Positions 1-9,559 of a stretch of DNA of 64,000 nt are shown piece after piece. Source of the DNA: Ixodes scapularis (Eukaryota > Arthropoda > Arachnida > Ixodida > Ixodidae); contig NW_024609835.1 of assembly GCF_016920785.2 (NCBI RefSeq), forward strand, positions 83,362,243-83,426,242. The letters are read 5' to 3'. The position numbers and the translations under genes were made by a program. Below the pieces are notes generated by a model. That model made no database searches, had not been told where the DNA came from, and saw only the letters and a program-made list of their open reading frames with translations. The first letter of the stretch is position 1. Every line of letters starts with the position of its first letter.

Positions 1-282
1 CGGTGCCATGGCCGAGAGGACCAACTTCCACGCGTACATGTTCTTCTCAGCGCTAAGCACGCTCATGTACTGCATTCCGGCGGGTTGGGTGTGGAGCAAG
101 CATGGCTTCCTCAACAAGCTCGGCGTAATCGACTTCGCCGGTTCCGCCTGCGTGCACCTGCTGGGAGGCACGTCCGGTCTCATGTCGGCCATCATGCTAG
201 GACCCAGACTCAAGTGGGACAGGGCCCGGAGGCCTAGGATGGGCAACCCTACAAACGCCATGATTGGAGCCTTCACGCTCTG
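1..282 (+). CDS. Amt: Amt-type ammonium transporter, first exon in window (5' partial)
   Basis: This exon encodes part of the membrane core of an ammonium transporter of the Amt/MEP/Rh superfamily, which conducts ammonium across a membrane as a trimer. The frame starts at base 2 (Gly-Ala-Met-Ala-Glu-Arg-Thr-Asn, the conserved GAMAERxNF signature), runs through a hydrophobic helix, then IDFAGSACVHLLGG, which carries the conserved Asp and the first of the two pore histidines (codon 155-157). It ends ...GAFTL plus two bases of a Trp codon at a GT donor (283-284). The exon may begin left of base 1, so the N-terminal helices are missing. ATG at 8 is internal, not a start. The bases after 282 (still open to a stop at 326-328) are intron read-through. 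The identification comes from family motifs I recognise; the exact orthologue is not established. Confidence 0.93.
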
Positions 283-509
283 GTATACGTCTTCACTTCC
301 TGCTTTGTTTCCCATTCCAATGTGCTGACGCCGCTAGAAGGAATTTTGTTAATATCATTGTAAAGTAAACCCCGAAGGCTTGTTCACCCACTTGCGTTTG
401 ATTGCGCTCGGTTTCGTTACGTTACACTGTAAGCGTTTACGAGAAGATAAGACACTGTCACCATCTATTAGGTAGATTTGCGGTTCTGCCGGGCACGGTT
501 AGTTTATTA

Positions 510-575
510 GTAAGAATATGAAGTGAAAGATAAGTGCCTTTCTTTTGGCAGTTATCTTTCACTTCATATTCTTAC
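510..575. repeat. Near-perfect inverted repeat (hairpin)
   Basis: The arms at 510-536 and 549-575 match as inverted copies (core AAGAATATGAAGTGAAAGAT and its complement) with about one mismatch, around a loop of roughly 12 bases. The fold is compact, about 66 nt. It could be a precursor-microRNA-like hairpin or a tiny palindromic MITE. No coding role is visible. Confidence 0.85.
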
Positions 576-2102
576 AATTCGGTAGCCCTGGAACATACCC
601 CATTTCCGTGTCGCTATACTGAAGGTTTTTGCAGTATTTATCAGCTCAAATCTACGCACCATCTATGAAAAATAGTTTCTTCACACACTGTCAGTATTAT
701 TTAAAGCAAGCGGTAAAAATATAATCCGTAAAAAGTGTTCAAATGTTCGCGCAGGTTGGAGATCTTTTACGGCCACCTAATTGATGGCGCCAGTGTGTTC
801 TAACGTCGTAAGCAATTACAAGGGAAGATAACGCGCTTGATCGCACTCAGACGCCGATGTGTGAACAGGGCCACTTTCATCGGCTTTTTGCGTAGTATAT
901 AAGTTGCTAACGAGCATCTAAAACATAAAGGCGTGGGGTCGAGCTCAAAGCACCCCTTGTATTCTACTTCTTTGGTTGCCACGCAAAATCCATAAATTAA
1001 TTTTTTTTTTTTTTCATTTTTGCATACGTTATTGTAATGAGCCCACCTAACAATTTGGTACGTTTGATTAGTGCCGAGGAAAGTGTAGCACTGGCAAAGG
1101 ATCAGGTAAGTAGTGGGTCAGCTCGTCAGCGAGACGGGATTGTAAAGCTAGAATCGCTTTTCTGTCCCTTTCCTCTCACTCATTTATGGACCACAATATA
1201 CTTCCCCCGGGTTAATATATTTTATATTTCTGTCTTCGTCCATGCTTTGTTTCACGGTAGGTGTAACAAGCTCGCCACTTAGCAGGCTATAATATAATAT
1301 TTCAAATTAAAATTATCTAATGACCAGATCACCACCTAGTCCTTCGCATATAGTATTGCTTCTTCTGAGCAAGCAAAGTGATACTCAAATAAAGTATACC
1401 GTACGCTTAATGGTGCAAAAACCTAACCTGGCACGTATACGTTTCAGCCTCTTGCCAATTTGTGTAAGAGTACGTCCTATGGCGGAAGGAAATGAATGAG
1501 TGATTTGACGTGGCACACTTTGGGAGATAGATGTGGGCATTGCGATCGTAGTTTATTTTTCTTAATCTAGAAAACATCAAGGCATGACGATATTTCAATC
1601 TAAGGAAGCGCATATTTTAGACCTGCGCAAATAGTGCCTTGAATGAAGTTGCGCTTTTTATTTTGTATATTTTACTGTGCAAAATATGGTCAGACGAACT
1701 AGGCTGAACTTAGAGAGGAAACTGAGCCACGCAGGCTGTTGTTTTTTTGACGCAGATTTTTGTACTTAAAATCCAACATTTTATAAGCGGCAGCTTTTTT
1801 TTCCTGAATCGGCACCTATAGTAAATCGTAAAAACACATATTTCACCTAAACCTTGATGTTGTCACGTTTTTATCACCTGGAAACAGACACTCTTATTGG
1901 TATTCAGCCATTAAAACCATTGTTATGCTCACGGCAAGTAGCAAGTCTCATCAGGTTATCGACCATGCATGTTTGTGCTGCCAATCAACAAAGAGCAGAT
2001 TTGCTGTCATTCGCTTTCAAAAATGCTTAAGGCGTCCTCAAACAACAAATGGGATTGCGCGGTTTATTGCCCACATTGTTCAGCAAAAGGCCGAAATATA
2101 TA

Positions 2103-2125
2103 CCCCCCCCCCCCCCCCCCCCCCC
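2103..2125. repeat. Poly(C) tract, 23 bases
   Basis: An uninterrupted run of 23 C on the + strand in an Amt intron. It makes spurious poly-proline ORFs in neighbouring frames. Confidence 0.95.
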
Positions 2126-2554
2126 TTTGCTTAGCTAAAGCTGCAACGGTGAAATAAACATTCTATTCCAAAAAAAGTTCGGATCGAGCTCCTCGTCAAC
2201 TTTAAAACGGGTTCAGTCTAAAATATTCCTGTCCCAAACGCGCGGTTTCGGGCTTTTACTCTGGTGGTGCACATTTTAACGCGACAGCGGTAAGGAGCAC
2301 GTGTCGCAGAGAAGCCCATCTGGGTGGCGTTGCGACGGGAAAATCCTGACTGGTTGATAAGGTAATGACGTCACGGCCGCGTGACCTCGCGCAGGAATTA
2401 AAAAAAAAAACAATGCTCATGCGAAACATGACGTCACGCGTGGAATGAACGTGATTAAAAAATCATGACATGTAATGCGAATTATAGGCCTTCGCATGTG
2501 TAAATTGATTTTAATTCATAAAGTAATAAATTTCCATTAAAGCAAAATTTGGAG

Positions 2555-2720
2555 ACTTTCAGGTGGGATTCGAACCCACGACAATTAGATTGCGAACCAC
2601 TCACGCTACTGAGTAGATCACACAGAGACGCTGGCACGGCTTGGGAACGAGCGGGAGTTTTTATGTTTAGCTATCGCATTCCTCTCTTGAAGGCGAAGCC
2701 TAAACGTCATTCAAGTTTTT
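2555..2720 (-). mobile_element. tRNA-derived SINE-like segment
   Basis: Read on the minus strand, 2567-2577 matches the RNA polymerase III B box (GGTTCGAATCC), and an A-box-like TAGCGTGAGTGG lies about 40 bases upstream. That spacing is as in a tRNA gene, but the flanks do not fold as a complete cloverleaf. The same orientation is seen in the other SINEs of this window, though the body differs from both the 5.3-6.0 kb and the 41/51 kb families. I treat it as a tRNA-derived SINE or degenerate tRNA-like repeat rather than a functional tRNA. Confidence 0.55.
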
Positions 2721-2986
2721 AACCCCTGTGCGATTCTTGCACGTTGGTCATTTCGTACTGACAGCTCTACTCCCGAAGCCGTTTTCTATTTTAATCATAT
2801 GATGCTTTTCGTCACTGGAGTTACAGACAGAGTAAACTAAATTTAACCACACAGTACACGTAATCTTATGCACCACTTAATCGAATATTAAAAAAAAAAG
2901 CTTCACTGACAATTTCTAATAGCATGTAATGTTGTAGATAGCAGAGGGCACGTCTCTTTCATCAACTTTTGCTTCTGTCCACACAG

Positions 2987-3058
2987 GTGGGGCTCGTTGG
3001 TCTTCAATAGCGGCAGCACCTTCGGAATATCAGACGAGAAATGGCATTTCGCAGCCAG
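2987..3058 (+). CDS. Amt: Amt-type ammonium transporter, exon 2 in window
   Basis: The exon is 72 nt between an AG acceptor (2985-2986) and a GTAAGG donor at 3059. Joined to the Trp codon begun in exon 1-282, it reads W-GSLVFNSGSTFGISDEKWHFAAR. This matches the Amt segment usually written WWGWLAFNCGSTFGIS, where the FN.GSTFGIS core is highly conserved. It is too short to be found by ORF length, but phase, splice sites and motif agree. The second WGW-type Trp is replaced (WGS), a change worth noting beside the pore. It ends with two bases of an Arg codon completed by exon 7347-7406. Confidence 0.9.
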
Positions 3059-3849
3059 GTAAGGAGATACAATATTAGCTAAAACCCACATTTTACCTAT
3101 TCATTACTAAAACATATGTGTATCTAGAGCCATTATCAGGAATAAAAAAAAAAAAAAGATGCACGCAAAACTATCACCTTTCACCAGATAGCGGGAATGA
3201 CTTGGTTCCTGATGTCTGAAACAACAGTCAAAGCACAATGCGTTTCTACATCGAATCCAGCTTCTACTCATGGAAAAGGTAATTTTCCTGTTTAATACAT
3301 AGCGCATGAAACCCAGATAGTAGCACGTAGCCTCAATAAAATCAATAATTGTACAATTTTAGCACAAATTGAAGTTCCGCAAAGGATGGTGTCTAGCTTG
3401 TAAGATTAAAGGATATATCACTAAATCCAAGCAACCACTTTTATATTAATGAGTGTGTCTCACTTTTAACTGCGTTGCTTGTCTTGCATTTTTCCCGTGT
3501 AAATGGGGAAATGGGTGTATTTTCACGCACTAGTGCGAACATGGGTGCCAGTAGGTGCATTTTTTCCTGGTACATTTAATGTATGTGTTCCTTGAGTGCG
3601 TCCAAGGTTTCAAACGTGCAACAACTAATCAATATCTATACCAAAAGCTATTGTTCAATATATAAGCTTATCAGCTTATTTCAGCCGTTCAATGTCAGCT
3701 ACGCGATAGACCAGATAAATGCCTAGTTCACAGCCGTTTCCTGTAAAACAAAAAAGTTGAGTAAATTTTGCGTTTTAGTTGAATCTTGATACAACCCTTA
3801 AAACGGGAGAAGAGCTCATTTTAGAAGTGGAGTCAGTAATATATTGCTC

Positions 3850-3963
3850 GGGTGTATATAGCGCAGTAAAGAATGGCATGAGCTATTTGTCGGAATTGAC
3901 CCACCTGTATGGGTCGATTCCGACAGATAGCTCATGCCATTCTTTGTTGCGCTATATACACCC
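3850..3963. repeat. Long imperfect hairpin, about 54-bp stem
   Basis: The left arm 3850-3904 and the right arm 3910-3963 are inverted copies with only a few mismatches, separated by about 5 bases. An open frame (3779-4072) runs through it, but its sequence there is just the two arms read in turn, so I do not call it coding. The near-zero loop and about 114-nt length suit a palindromic MITE or a hairpin-RNA source. Confidence 0.85.
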
Positions 3964-4179
3964 CACGCCTAACATAAGGTGTGTGACAGTACCTTTTAGA
4001 AATTGGCAACTTGAGACCGCACGTGGCCATATTGGAACTCTAAGAAGATATAATAAAGGTTCAGTCGTCTAGAAAAAGCAAATGAAAACCGACGATTGTG
4101 CACTACCATTAAACTTGTCGCACGTTGAATCTGTGTAGCATCGTGCATATTGCCGCATGCAGACTTGTGTCTGTTATTT

Positions 4180-4590
4180 GAAAAATGTGACGGATTACAA
4201 TTGCAAATTACCGATCCTCAAATGTAATGGATTACCGTTAAAAATTATTTTCACTCAAAAGTAACAGACTACTTTACTTCTTACTTTACAAATTACTTTC
4301 ACATTACTTTTCCCGTACACTTCTCAAGACAGCAATTTTGATATTTTAAGAAATGTCCTGCAACCCAACTTTCCATTTACCCATGTAAAAATAAAATTCT
4401 TCATTTAAGAGAGGGAATGTAGAAGACACGGATAACAAGTAGTTGAAAAAATTCGTTACAATCATGTGTAACGAAATTACATTACAAAATTACTGACGCA
4501 AAAAAGTAGCCTGGCAATTACAAAATTACTTTAAAAAATAACAGATAACAAGTAATCCGTTACCTGTAACGAATTATCTTCCAAGTCTCG
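4180..4590. repeat. Degenerate short-repeat zone (TAATTAC / GTAACG words)
   Basis: Words such as ATTACA, AATTAC, GTAACG and TAATCCGTTAC recur on both strands across about 400 bases, with a GGATTAC-type word near the left end and an inverse AATCCGTTAC near the right. This is the look of a low-complexity body of a foldback-type element. No ORF is supported. Confidence 0.55.
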
Positions 4591-5284
4591 ACGAAAGTAC
4601 GTGTTTACGTGCAGAGAGAACAAGTGTGTACTTTATACCTTTGTGTGCGAGAACAGAAGGACATGCACGTGTCTGGCTGTTTGCCCGTCCTGGCTTCATC
4701 TTTTACATGTGTGTTCACAGATTCGTCTCTGCGTGAGCATATTATTTAGTGTGTAATCAGAAGTGCTTGGTCTGTACTGACATGTTCTCAATAATTGGTC
4801 TAATCAATTGAAAAGGAAGGCAGCAATATAGACAACAGCTTTTAGACAGCGTGAGGTCGGTCTGCTCTAGTACTGCAAAAAAAATATCAACGTTTTAATT
4901 AAGCGGTATTCACTCCAGCGCGCGCATGACGCTACGAAAATCTCAGGCTTTTACTATGCATCCCTATGACGTCAGCAACGCGGCGGAGGGGGGGAGGGAC
5001 GCTCGGGCGGCATAAACAATTCTGGTTTGGCGGCGGATCAGTTTGTTTTCAACAACATTTTGTCGTTGAACTCTTTGGGGCCAAATTTAGAGTTTGCTAA
5101 ATTCGTCTCCGGTGGTATGAAGTGTGGAAACCGCTGAATTTGACTGCAAACAGTGAAACTCCCTCCCCCCGGCACATCGTCAGAGCGAACGACGAAGCTG
5201 ATGAGAAAATTGCGCCCGCTGTCGTCGTCCTCACACACCTACAAGGATTTCTCGGCCGTGTGAATACCGCTTTTGATAAGACAT

Positions 5285-5475
5285 TTAGCCAGTGCAGTAC
5301 AATTGATAGCCTGGGGGCATTTAACCCGCCTCATGCAGTAGTGATAACAAGACCGCGCGTCGCGCAATGTTCATTCAAATCGTAGCAGAAATGGAGAGAG
5401 TTCGAATCTAGGATCTCTGGATTTTGCAGCACAAATAATTGTGCCACATTCTTTGAGATGTGGTGCGCTAACTCC
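5285..5475 (-). mobile_element. SINE family 2, copy 1 (diverged)
   Basis: This segment aligns by eye with 5797-5985: the shared left end is TTAGCCAGTGC..., followed by a TTTAAC..GCA.TAGTG block and a degenerate B-box region (minus strand AGATTCGAACTC). Both copies are in the same orientation about 510 bases apart. This copy is more decayed and abuts a C run at 5474-5488. Confidence 0.55.
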
Positions 5476-5796
5476 CCCCCCCCCCCCCTCCCTCTTGCTT
5501 TAAACGCTTGATTATACAAAATGTAGTGTTGAATTTTCAAACAATACAGGTTTGAATCGTGGAAAGAAAAATCCAAGAACACATTGGTATTCACGACATC
5601 ATTCACGCCCATGTTTCAATCATTTACGTTTATCGAATCTGCTCTGCGCTCCGTTCGAACATAACTTGGCAATGGGTGAACGCTACAGTCCCAATCGACA
5701 AATCACAGCGTAAATAATTGGGTTGTGTGTATGCTTATTGAGCCGGATTCTAGTGTGCCTCAGTGGGCGTCTGGTGTCTCAGCTGAAGTTGAGCAA

Positions 5797-5985
5797 TTTA
5801 GCCAGTGCGGCACAACCGCTAACCTGGGGTCTTTAACGTGCACCACGCAGTAGTGGTACACGACGACACGCCGGTACGATGCGCATCCAGATCGAAACGA
5901 GCAGGGATGGGGATTGAACCCAGGATACCTGGGTTCCGCAGCGCGAGCTTTCGCTCCACTGCTCCGTGCTGGTGTGTAAATCACA
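5797..5985 (-). mobile_element. SINE family 2, copy 2
   Basis: On the minus strand a tRNA-like head (GGAGCAGTGGAGCGAAAGC... then the B box GGTTCAATCCC) is followed by a GTGCACGTTAAAGACCCCAG motif. I recognise that motif as common in arthropod tRNA-derived SINEs. The overlapping open frames (5760-6153, both strands) are shadows of this element. It probably arrived independently of copy 1, since the two differ at many positions. Confidence 0.65.
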
Positions 5986-7346
5986 GCCCCTGCTTGAGGC
6001 ACGTGACGCCGCTCCACTGGAATGCACTCTACATGTGAATAGCTGTATCGTGCTTCGCTCCGCCGCTTTAATTGGCTCACAAAGGTTAGTGCGTTCGCAT
6101 TTTGTCAGTTTATGCCGAAACGAAGAATAAAGCAATTTAAATAGCCATAACAAATATGATTGTTTGTTAAAATCTGGGGCTCCGTAATTTAGTAAAGGGT
6201 GCTGAAGTAAGATAACAAGAGACTAGAGGGAAATGCAGGTACATAAAAGCCATTACCTACTTCTCCACGGAACCGAGGAAAACGCGAGGCGGGTACTGCC
6301 GTCTATGCAAATAACTAAACTACAGCGTTGCGAGAGACACATTCACAAGGTTTCGCTCATGAATGGCGGAGGATTTTCGAAGGCTTCCTAGAGATGGCGT
6401 GATGTGGAAGAAATGAAAGCAAATCACCGTACGAGGAAGCCCATAATATATGCAAAGAAAGGTATGACATCAACTAAAAAATTAGGTTCAGCCAGATTTC
6501 ACCAAATAAATAATTTCACAAGCTCGACTTTTAAAATGCGTGAAAACGCAACTAAGATGAAAAATAAGCTCTCGGTACAGTTAATGAGCAATCGCTTAGT
6601 ACTTCCAACCCAACAGAACACCAATTAGAGGTCATTTCGAAAATACATTTTCTTTGTCTTGCGTGTCTTTGTACTGATTTTGTCTTACACCGCTCAAGAC
6701 GTGCAATAAAACTTCCAGCAAGGGCGGATCACGATTCAATTGAATTGTCTGTCTTCAATGTTCGTGTGGTGTACTCGTCTGTCCTCTCTTCTTTAACTGC
6801 GTTTATTGGCATTTTCTTTTTTCTTTATTCCCATATAGTGTTTTAACTATCGCAGTTTCTTTCACCTAAGAGGGACCGGAGCTCGTGCCCTCTGGGCCAT
6901 TAGTGGCCGCTAAAAAAAATTCGGCTGGTCCAAAGTTTTTTTGGCGACCACCAGTCGCCTAGGGGACGCGAGCTGCTCTCCGTTAGAGGTGAAAACCAAT
7001 TTCTTCAACGCGAATCAACTTCACCTTTAGTACTTCCCCTGAAACGCAATGTATAAATCACTAACCGAGTTAACGACGTAACAAAGCATGATGTCCGCAT
7101 AAGAAACCTAATTACCAGTGTTCCATCACAGATTTTATTTGTTGATCAGACTAACTCTCGGTTTCAACATTCGCCGAGCTTCACTGCAAACTGCAGTGAT
7201 CGGCGTCCTTCCTACTTGAGGGGACATTGGCGGGCGGGTGTACGGGAGACGACAAACTGATTACCATATTGCACCACACTCGCCATTCTCTGCAACTCGG
7301 AAAGGTAACGACGTCGGAATAATCACAGTGCGTGCCTTTGTTGCAG

Positions 7347-7406
7347 ATCTGCTGTGTCAACCATCAACTCGTCCATTGGTGGCGGTCTTGTAGGCACCAT
7401 CGCGAC
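7347..7406 (+). CDS. Amt: Amt-type ammonium transporter, exon 3 in window
   Basis: A 60-nt exon follows the acceptor TTGCAG (ends 7346) and ends at donor GTAAGG (7407). In phase with exon 2987-3058 it reads R-SAVSTINSSIGGGLVGTIAT, the conserved Amt helix segment (A.sTtiasa.G...). The apparent longer frame across 7332-7517 is a different frame and is not used. The last two bases of the Thr codon are completed across a tiny 87-nt intron by exon 7494-7567. Confidence 0.9.
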
Positions 7407-7493
7407 GTAAGGCACCACAAATCTATAGATGCTCGGTCATATTTACATTATGCGAAATTGATTACAATACTAATCATTCTTGTTTTTGTGCAG

Positions 7494-7567
7494 ATATCTT
7501 GTGCACCGCAGCTTTGATGTTGAAGAGATCATCACGTCTATCCTTGGATCCCTAGTGTCAATAACCG
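7494..7567 (+). CDS. Amt: Amt-type ammonium transporter, exon 4 in window
   Basis: A 74-nt exon after acceptor GTGCAG (7493) and before donor GTATAA (7568). It reads T-YLVHRSFDVEEIITSILGSLVSIT plus the first base of an Ala codon. In the family this corresponds to the loop plus helix normally reading ...d...d......GaLaGLVaiTA. The 87-nt intron before it is the only short intron seen in this gene; the other four are 2.7-4.7 kb. Confidence 0.9.
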
Positions 7568-7830
7568 GTATAAACCTGTTTTCAATTTTTACATAAACAC
7601 TTTTAGAACTTTTGCCAAACTCCAGTTCAAATTATTTGTTTTGACAGTATGTTATTTTCAAGTGCTCCGTTGATGTCCCTATTATAGACAAAATATTTTT
7701 AATTTCTAAACGCTTATCAAAGGTTAACACTATTGTTTTTAAAAATATAATCGACCACGTACCCAGACATTCCTGCAGCTCACTACTTCCGCCAAGCACA
7801 GCAATTCACAGATGAAGCTCGTCGAGTGAC

Positions 7831-7935
7831 AAAATCAAGCAACCATTTCGATTTATAAACGCAGTAAGTGCCGTAACATTCAGCATCACATCACCTTGTG
7901 AACGCGGGGCTGAATGTCACCGCGTCGCTTGATTT
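7831..7935. repeat. Imperfect two-part hairpin
   Basis: AAAATCAAGC at 7831-7840 pairs with GCTTGATTTT at 7926-7935. Further in, ACATTCAGC (7876-7884) pairs with GCTGAATGT (7909-7917). The stem is interrupted by an unpaired block on the left arm. It is probably an old palindromic element. Confidence 0.6.
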
Positions 7936-8329
7936 TATGGTGAAAAAGTATTATTTGTTTTCGGTCTCGTCATCTAGCTGAATTCATTGCGCAAATTCTA
8001 GTGGTTTGCTTTCTGAAAACTTTGTTAGAAAGAAAACCCACGGGCGTTTCTTGGAGTGCAATATTATAACTTCAAGTGGCTGTTTTCCGCCATGCCTTTC
8101 ACCATAAGTAAGAACTCAGATTATACTGCAGAATTATGGGGCCCATTAGGCATTGCGACAAACCCAACGTTACGATGTTTGTCATCTTTCTGCTCCTGCG
8201 TTCTTTTTGGCAAATCAAGAACAGTAAAAGCGGCATGACCTTGCACTTTTAGTTTGTGACCATGTTTTTGCATATTTTCCCCCAAGTGTTCCCTATTTTA
8301 CGAAGGGGCGAAGTGTAATACAATGCGGA

Positions 8330-8770
8330 GGATGATGATTTTTTTAAGGCGAAAGCCTTACTTGTCCCATTACGCGAGACACCGTCGGCGTTGTCCCTGA
8401 AAGATGGTCATAAAACTACGTCATCAAGCACGCGCCTTAGAAATAAAACCCCAAAAAAGCATAGCCACGCAGATGCTTCGTCACGGTAGGTGGCGGGGGG
8501 CTCAATTTCATAGCGGACGCGCCTCATAATTAAAATACGAAGAAAAGCGCAGCAACGCATATGATTGGTCACAGAAGCCGTCGTGAAACCGGCGGAGTTC
8601 GCCACGACTGCGCAGTGGGGGAGCGTGATGTCACCGCTGGAGCATTTGTGCGAAAGGAAGAAGTGGAGCGCTGCTCGTAAAAATGCGCTGCGTGTAGGAA
8701 TGCTTTCGCATTCCTACATGTAAGCAGCCTTAAACGTCTTTGGCGACTTTTTCGGTGTGTCATTTAATTT
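8330..8770. repeat. Unclassified repeat-like block with palindrome
   Basis: The block starts with AAGGCGAAAGCCTTA, itself a small palindrome, and contains a GC-rich tract unlike the surrounding intron. It ends near a perfect palindrome at 8693-8718 (TGTAGGAATGC TTTC GCATTCCTACA). I believe it is transposon-derived but cannot name the family. Confidence 0.4.
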
Positions 8771-9508
8771 CTTCATTTGATTTAAAGTATCTAAACACCT
8801 CAATTCGTCAGTATTATTTATTATAAAGCACGCTTTGCTTATTGGCTACTGAATAACTTATACATGTTTGAATATAAGCGAAATTCTAGCGTACACCTTT
8901 TTTTTTTTTCTTTTACTGATACAACAATGCTTACTATTTCTCGGGCCCAATCGGTCGTATAACTAGCATGCTCAATACCACGTATACAATATGCTATAAT
9001 CTCTGGCAGAAACAACTGTGTGACAGGTTGTCATTTTTAACTGGTTTTACTCGCTTTACTTTACTAGAGTCAAGATATATTGAAAACGCTTCTACAGCTC
9101 GCAGAAATCGGTTTAACGGGAACCTAGCATCTCACACGTCTTTTCTTACGTGCCAAGTATCGACGCGGTTTGCTGCTGCTTTTTTACTACTTACATCTAC
9201 ATTACATAACAATATTTGATTCTGCACTTAGGATGACAGGGATGACATTTCTGGACTGAAGCCCTTCATTTGAAGAACGTTTCAGTTTTAATATTTTGTG
9301 CTTTGACATCGCGAATCTGTAACTCAGGGAGTCAAAAAAAATTATTGACAATGACTTGATTTATCTAATGTTTGCAGAAGCCAGACAGCAATAATTCGTC
9401 TTTAAACTAGCATATTTATAAACCGTGTTTCTTCCCCTTTTTCTGACCCAGATTTGGGCTGGGTATTTCATATAATTAATCGGCACGCCTGGGCTCATGC
9501 AGAGGGCA

Positions 9509-9514
<6 letters not shown>

Positions 9515-9558
<44 letters not shown>
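9515..9558. repeat. (TA)n microsatellite
   Basis: About 22 uninterrupted TA dinucleotides in an Amt intron. Confidence 0.95.

Positions 9559-9559
<1 letters not shown>

Larger units (their letters stand above)
283..2986 (+). other. Amt intron (between exons 1-282 and 2987-3058)
   Basis: This 2.7 kb AT-rich intron is bounded by a GT donor at 283 and an AG acceptor at 2985-2986. It holds a near-perfect hairpin (510-575), a 23-base C run (2103-2125) and a tRNA-derived SINE-like segment (about 2555-2720). Short open frames in it have no recognisable product. Confidence 0.85.
3059..7346 (+). other. Amt intron (between 3058 and 7347)
   Basis: A 4.3 kb intron. It contains a long hairpin (3850-3963), a zone of degenerate AATTAC/GTAACG-type repeats (about 4180-4590), two copies of one SINE family (5285-5475 and 5797-5985) and a C run (5474-5488). 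I see no other gene in it. Confidence 0.85.

Noticed and set aside
2567..2577. Possible tRNA gene (also near 5900, 41365 and 51455)
   Set aside because: A and B boxes are present, but no full cloverleaf could be drawn, and the sequences continue into SINE bodies.
3779..4072. 97-codon ORF
   Set aside because: Most of it is the two arms of a hairpin read through.
5760..6153. Overlapping ORFs of about 106 codons on both strands
   Set aside because: They lie on a SINE copy.
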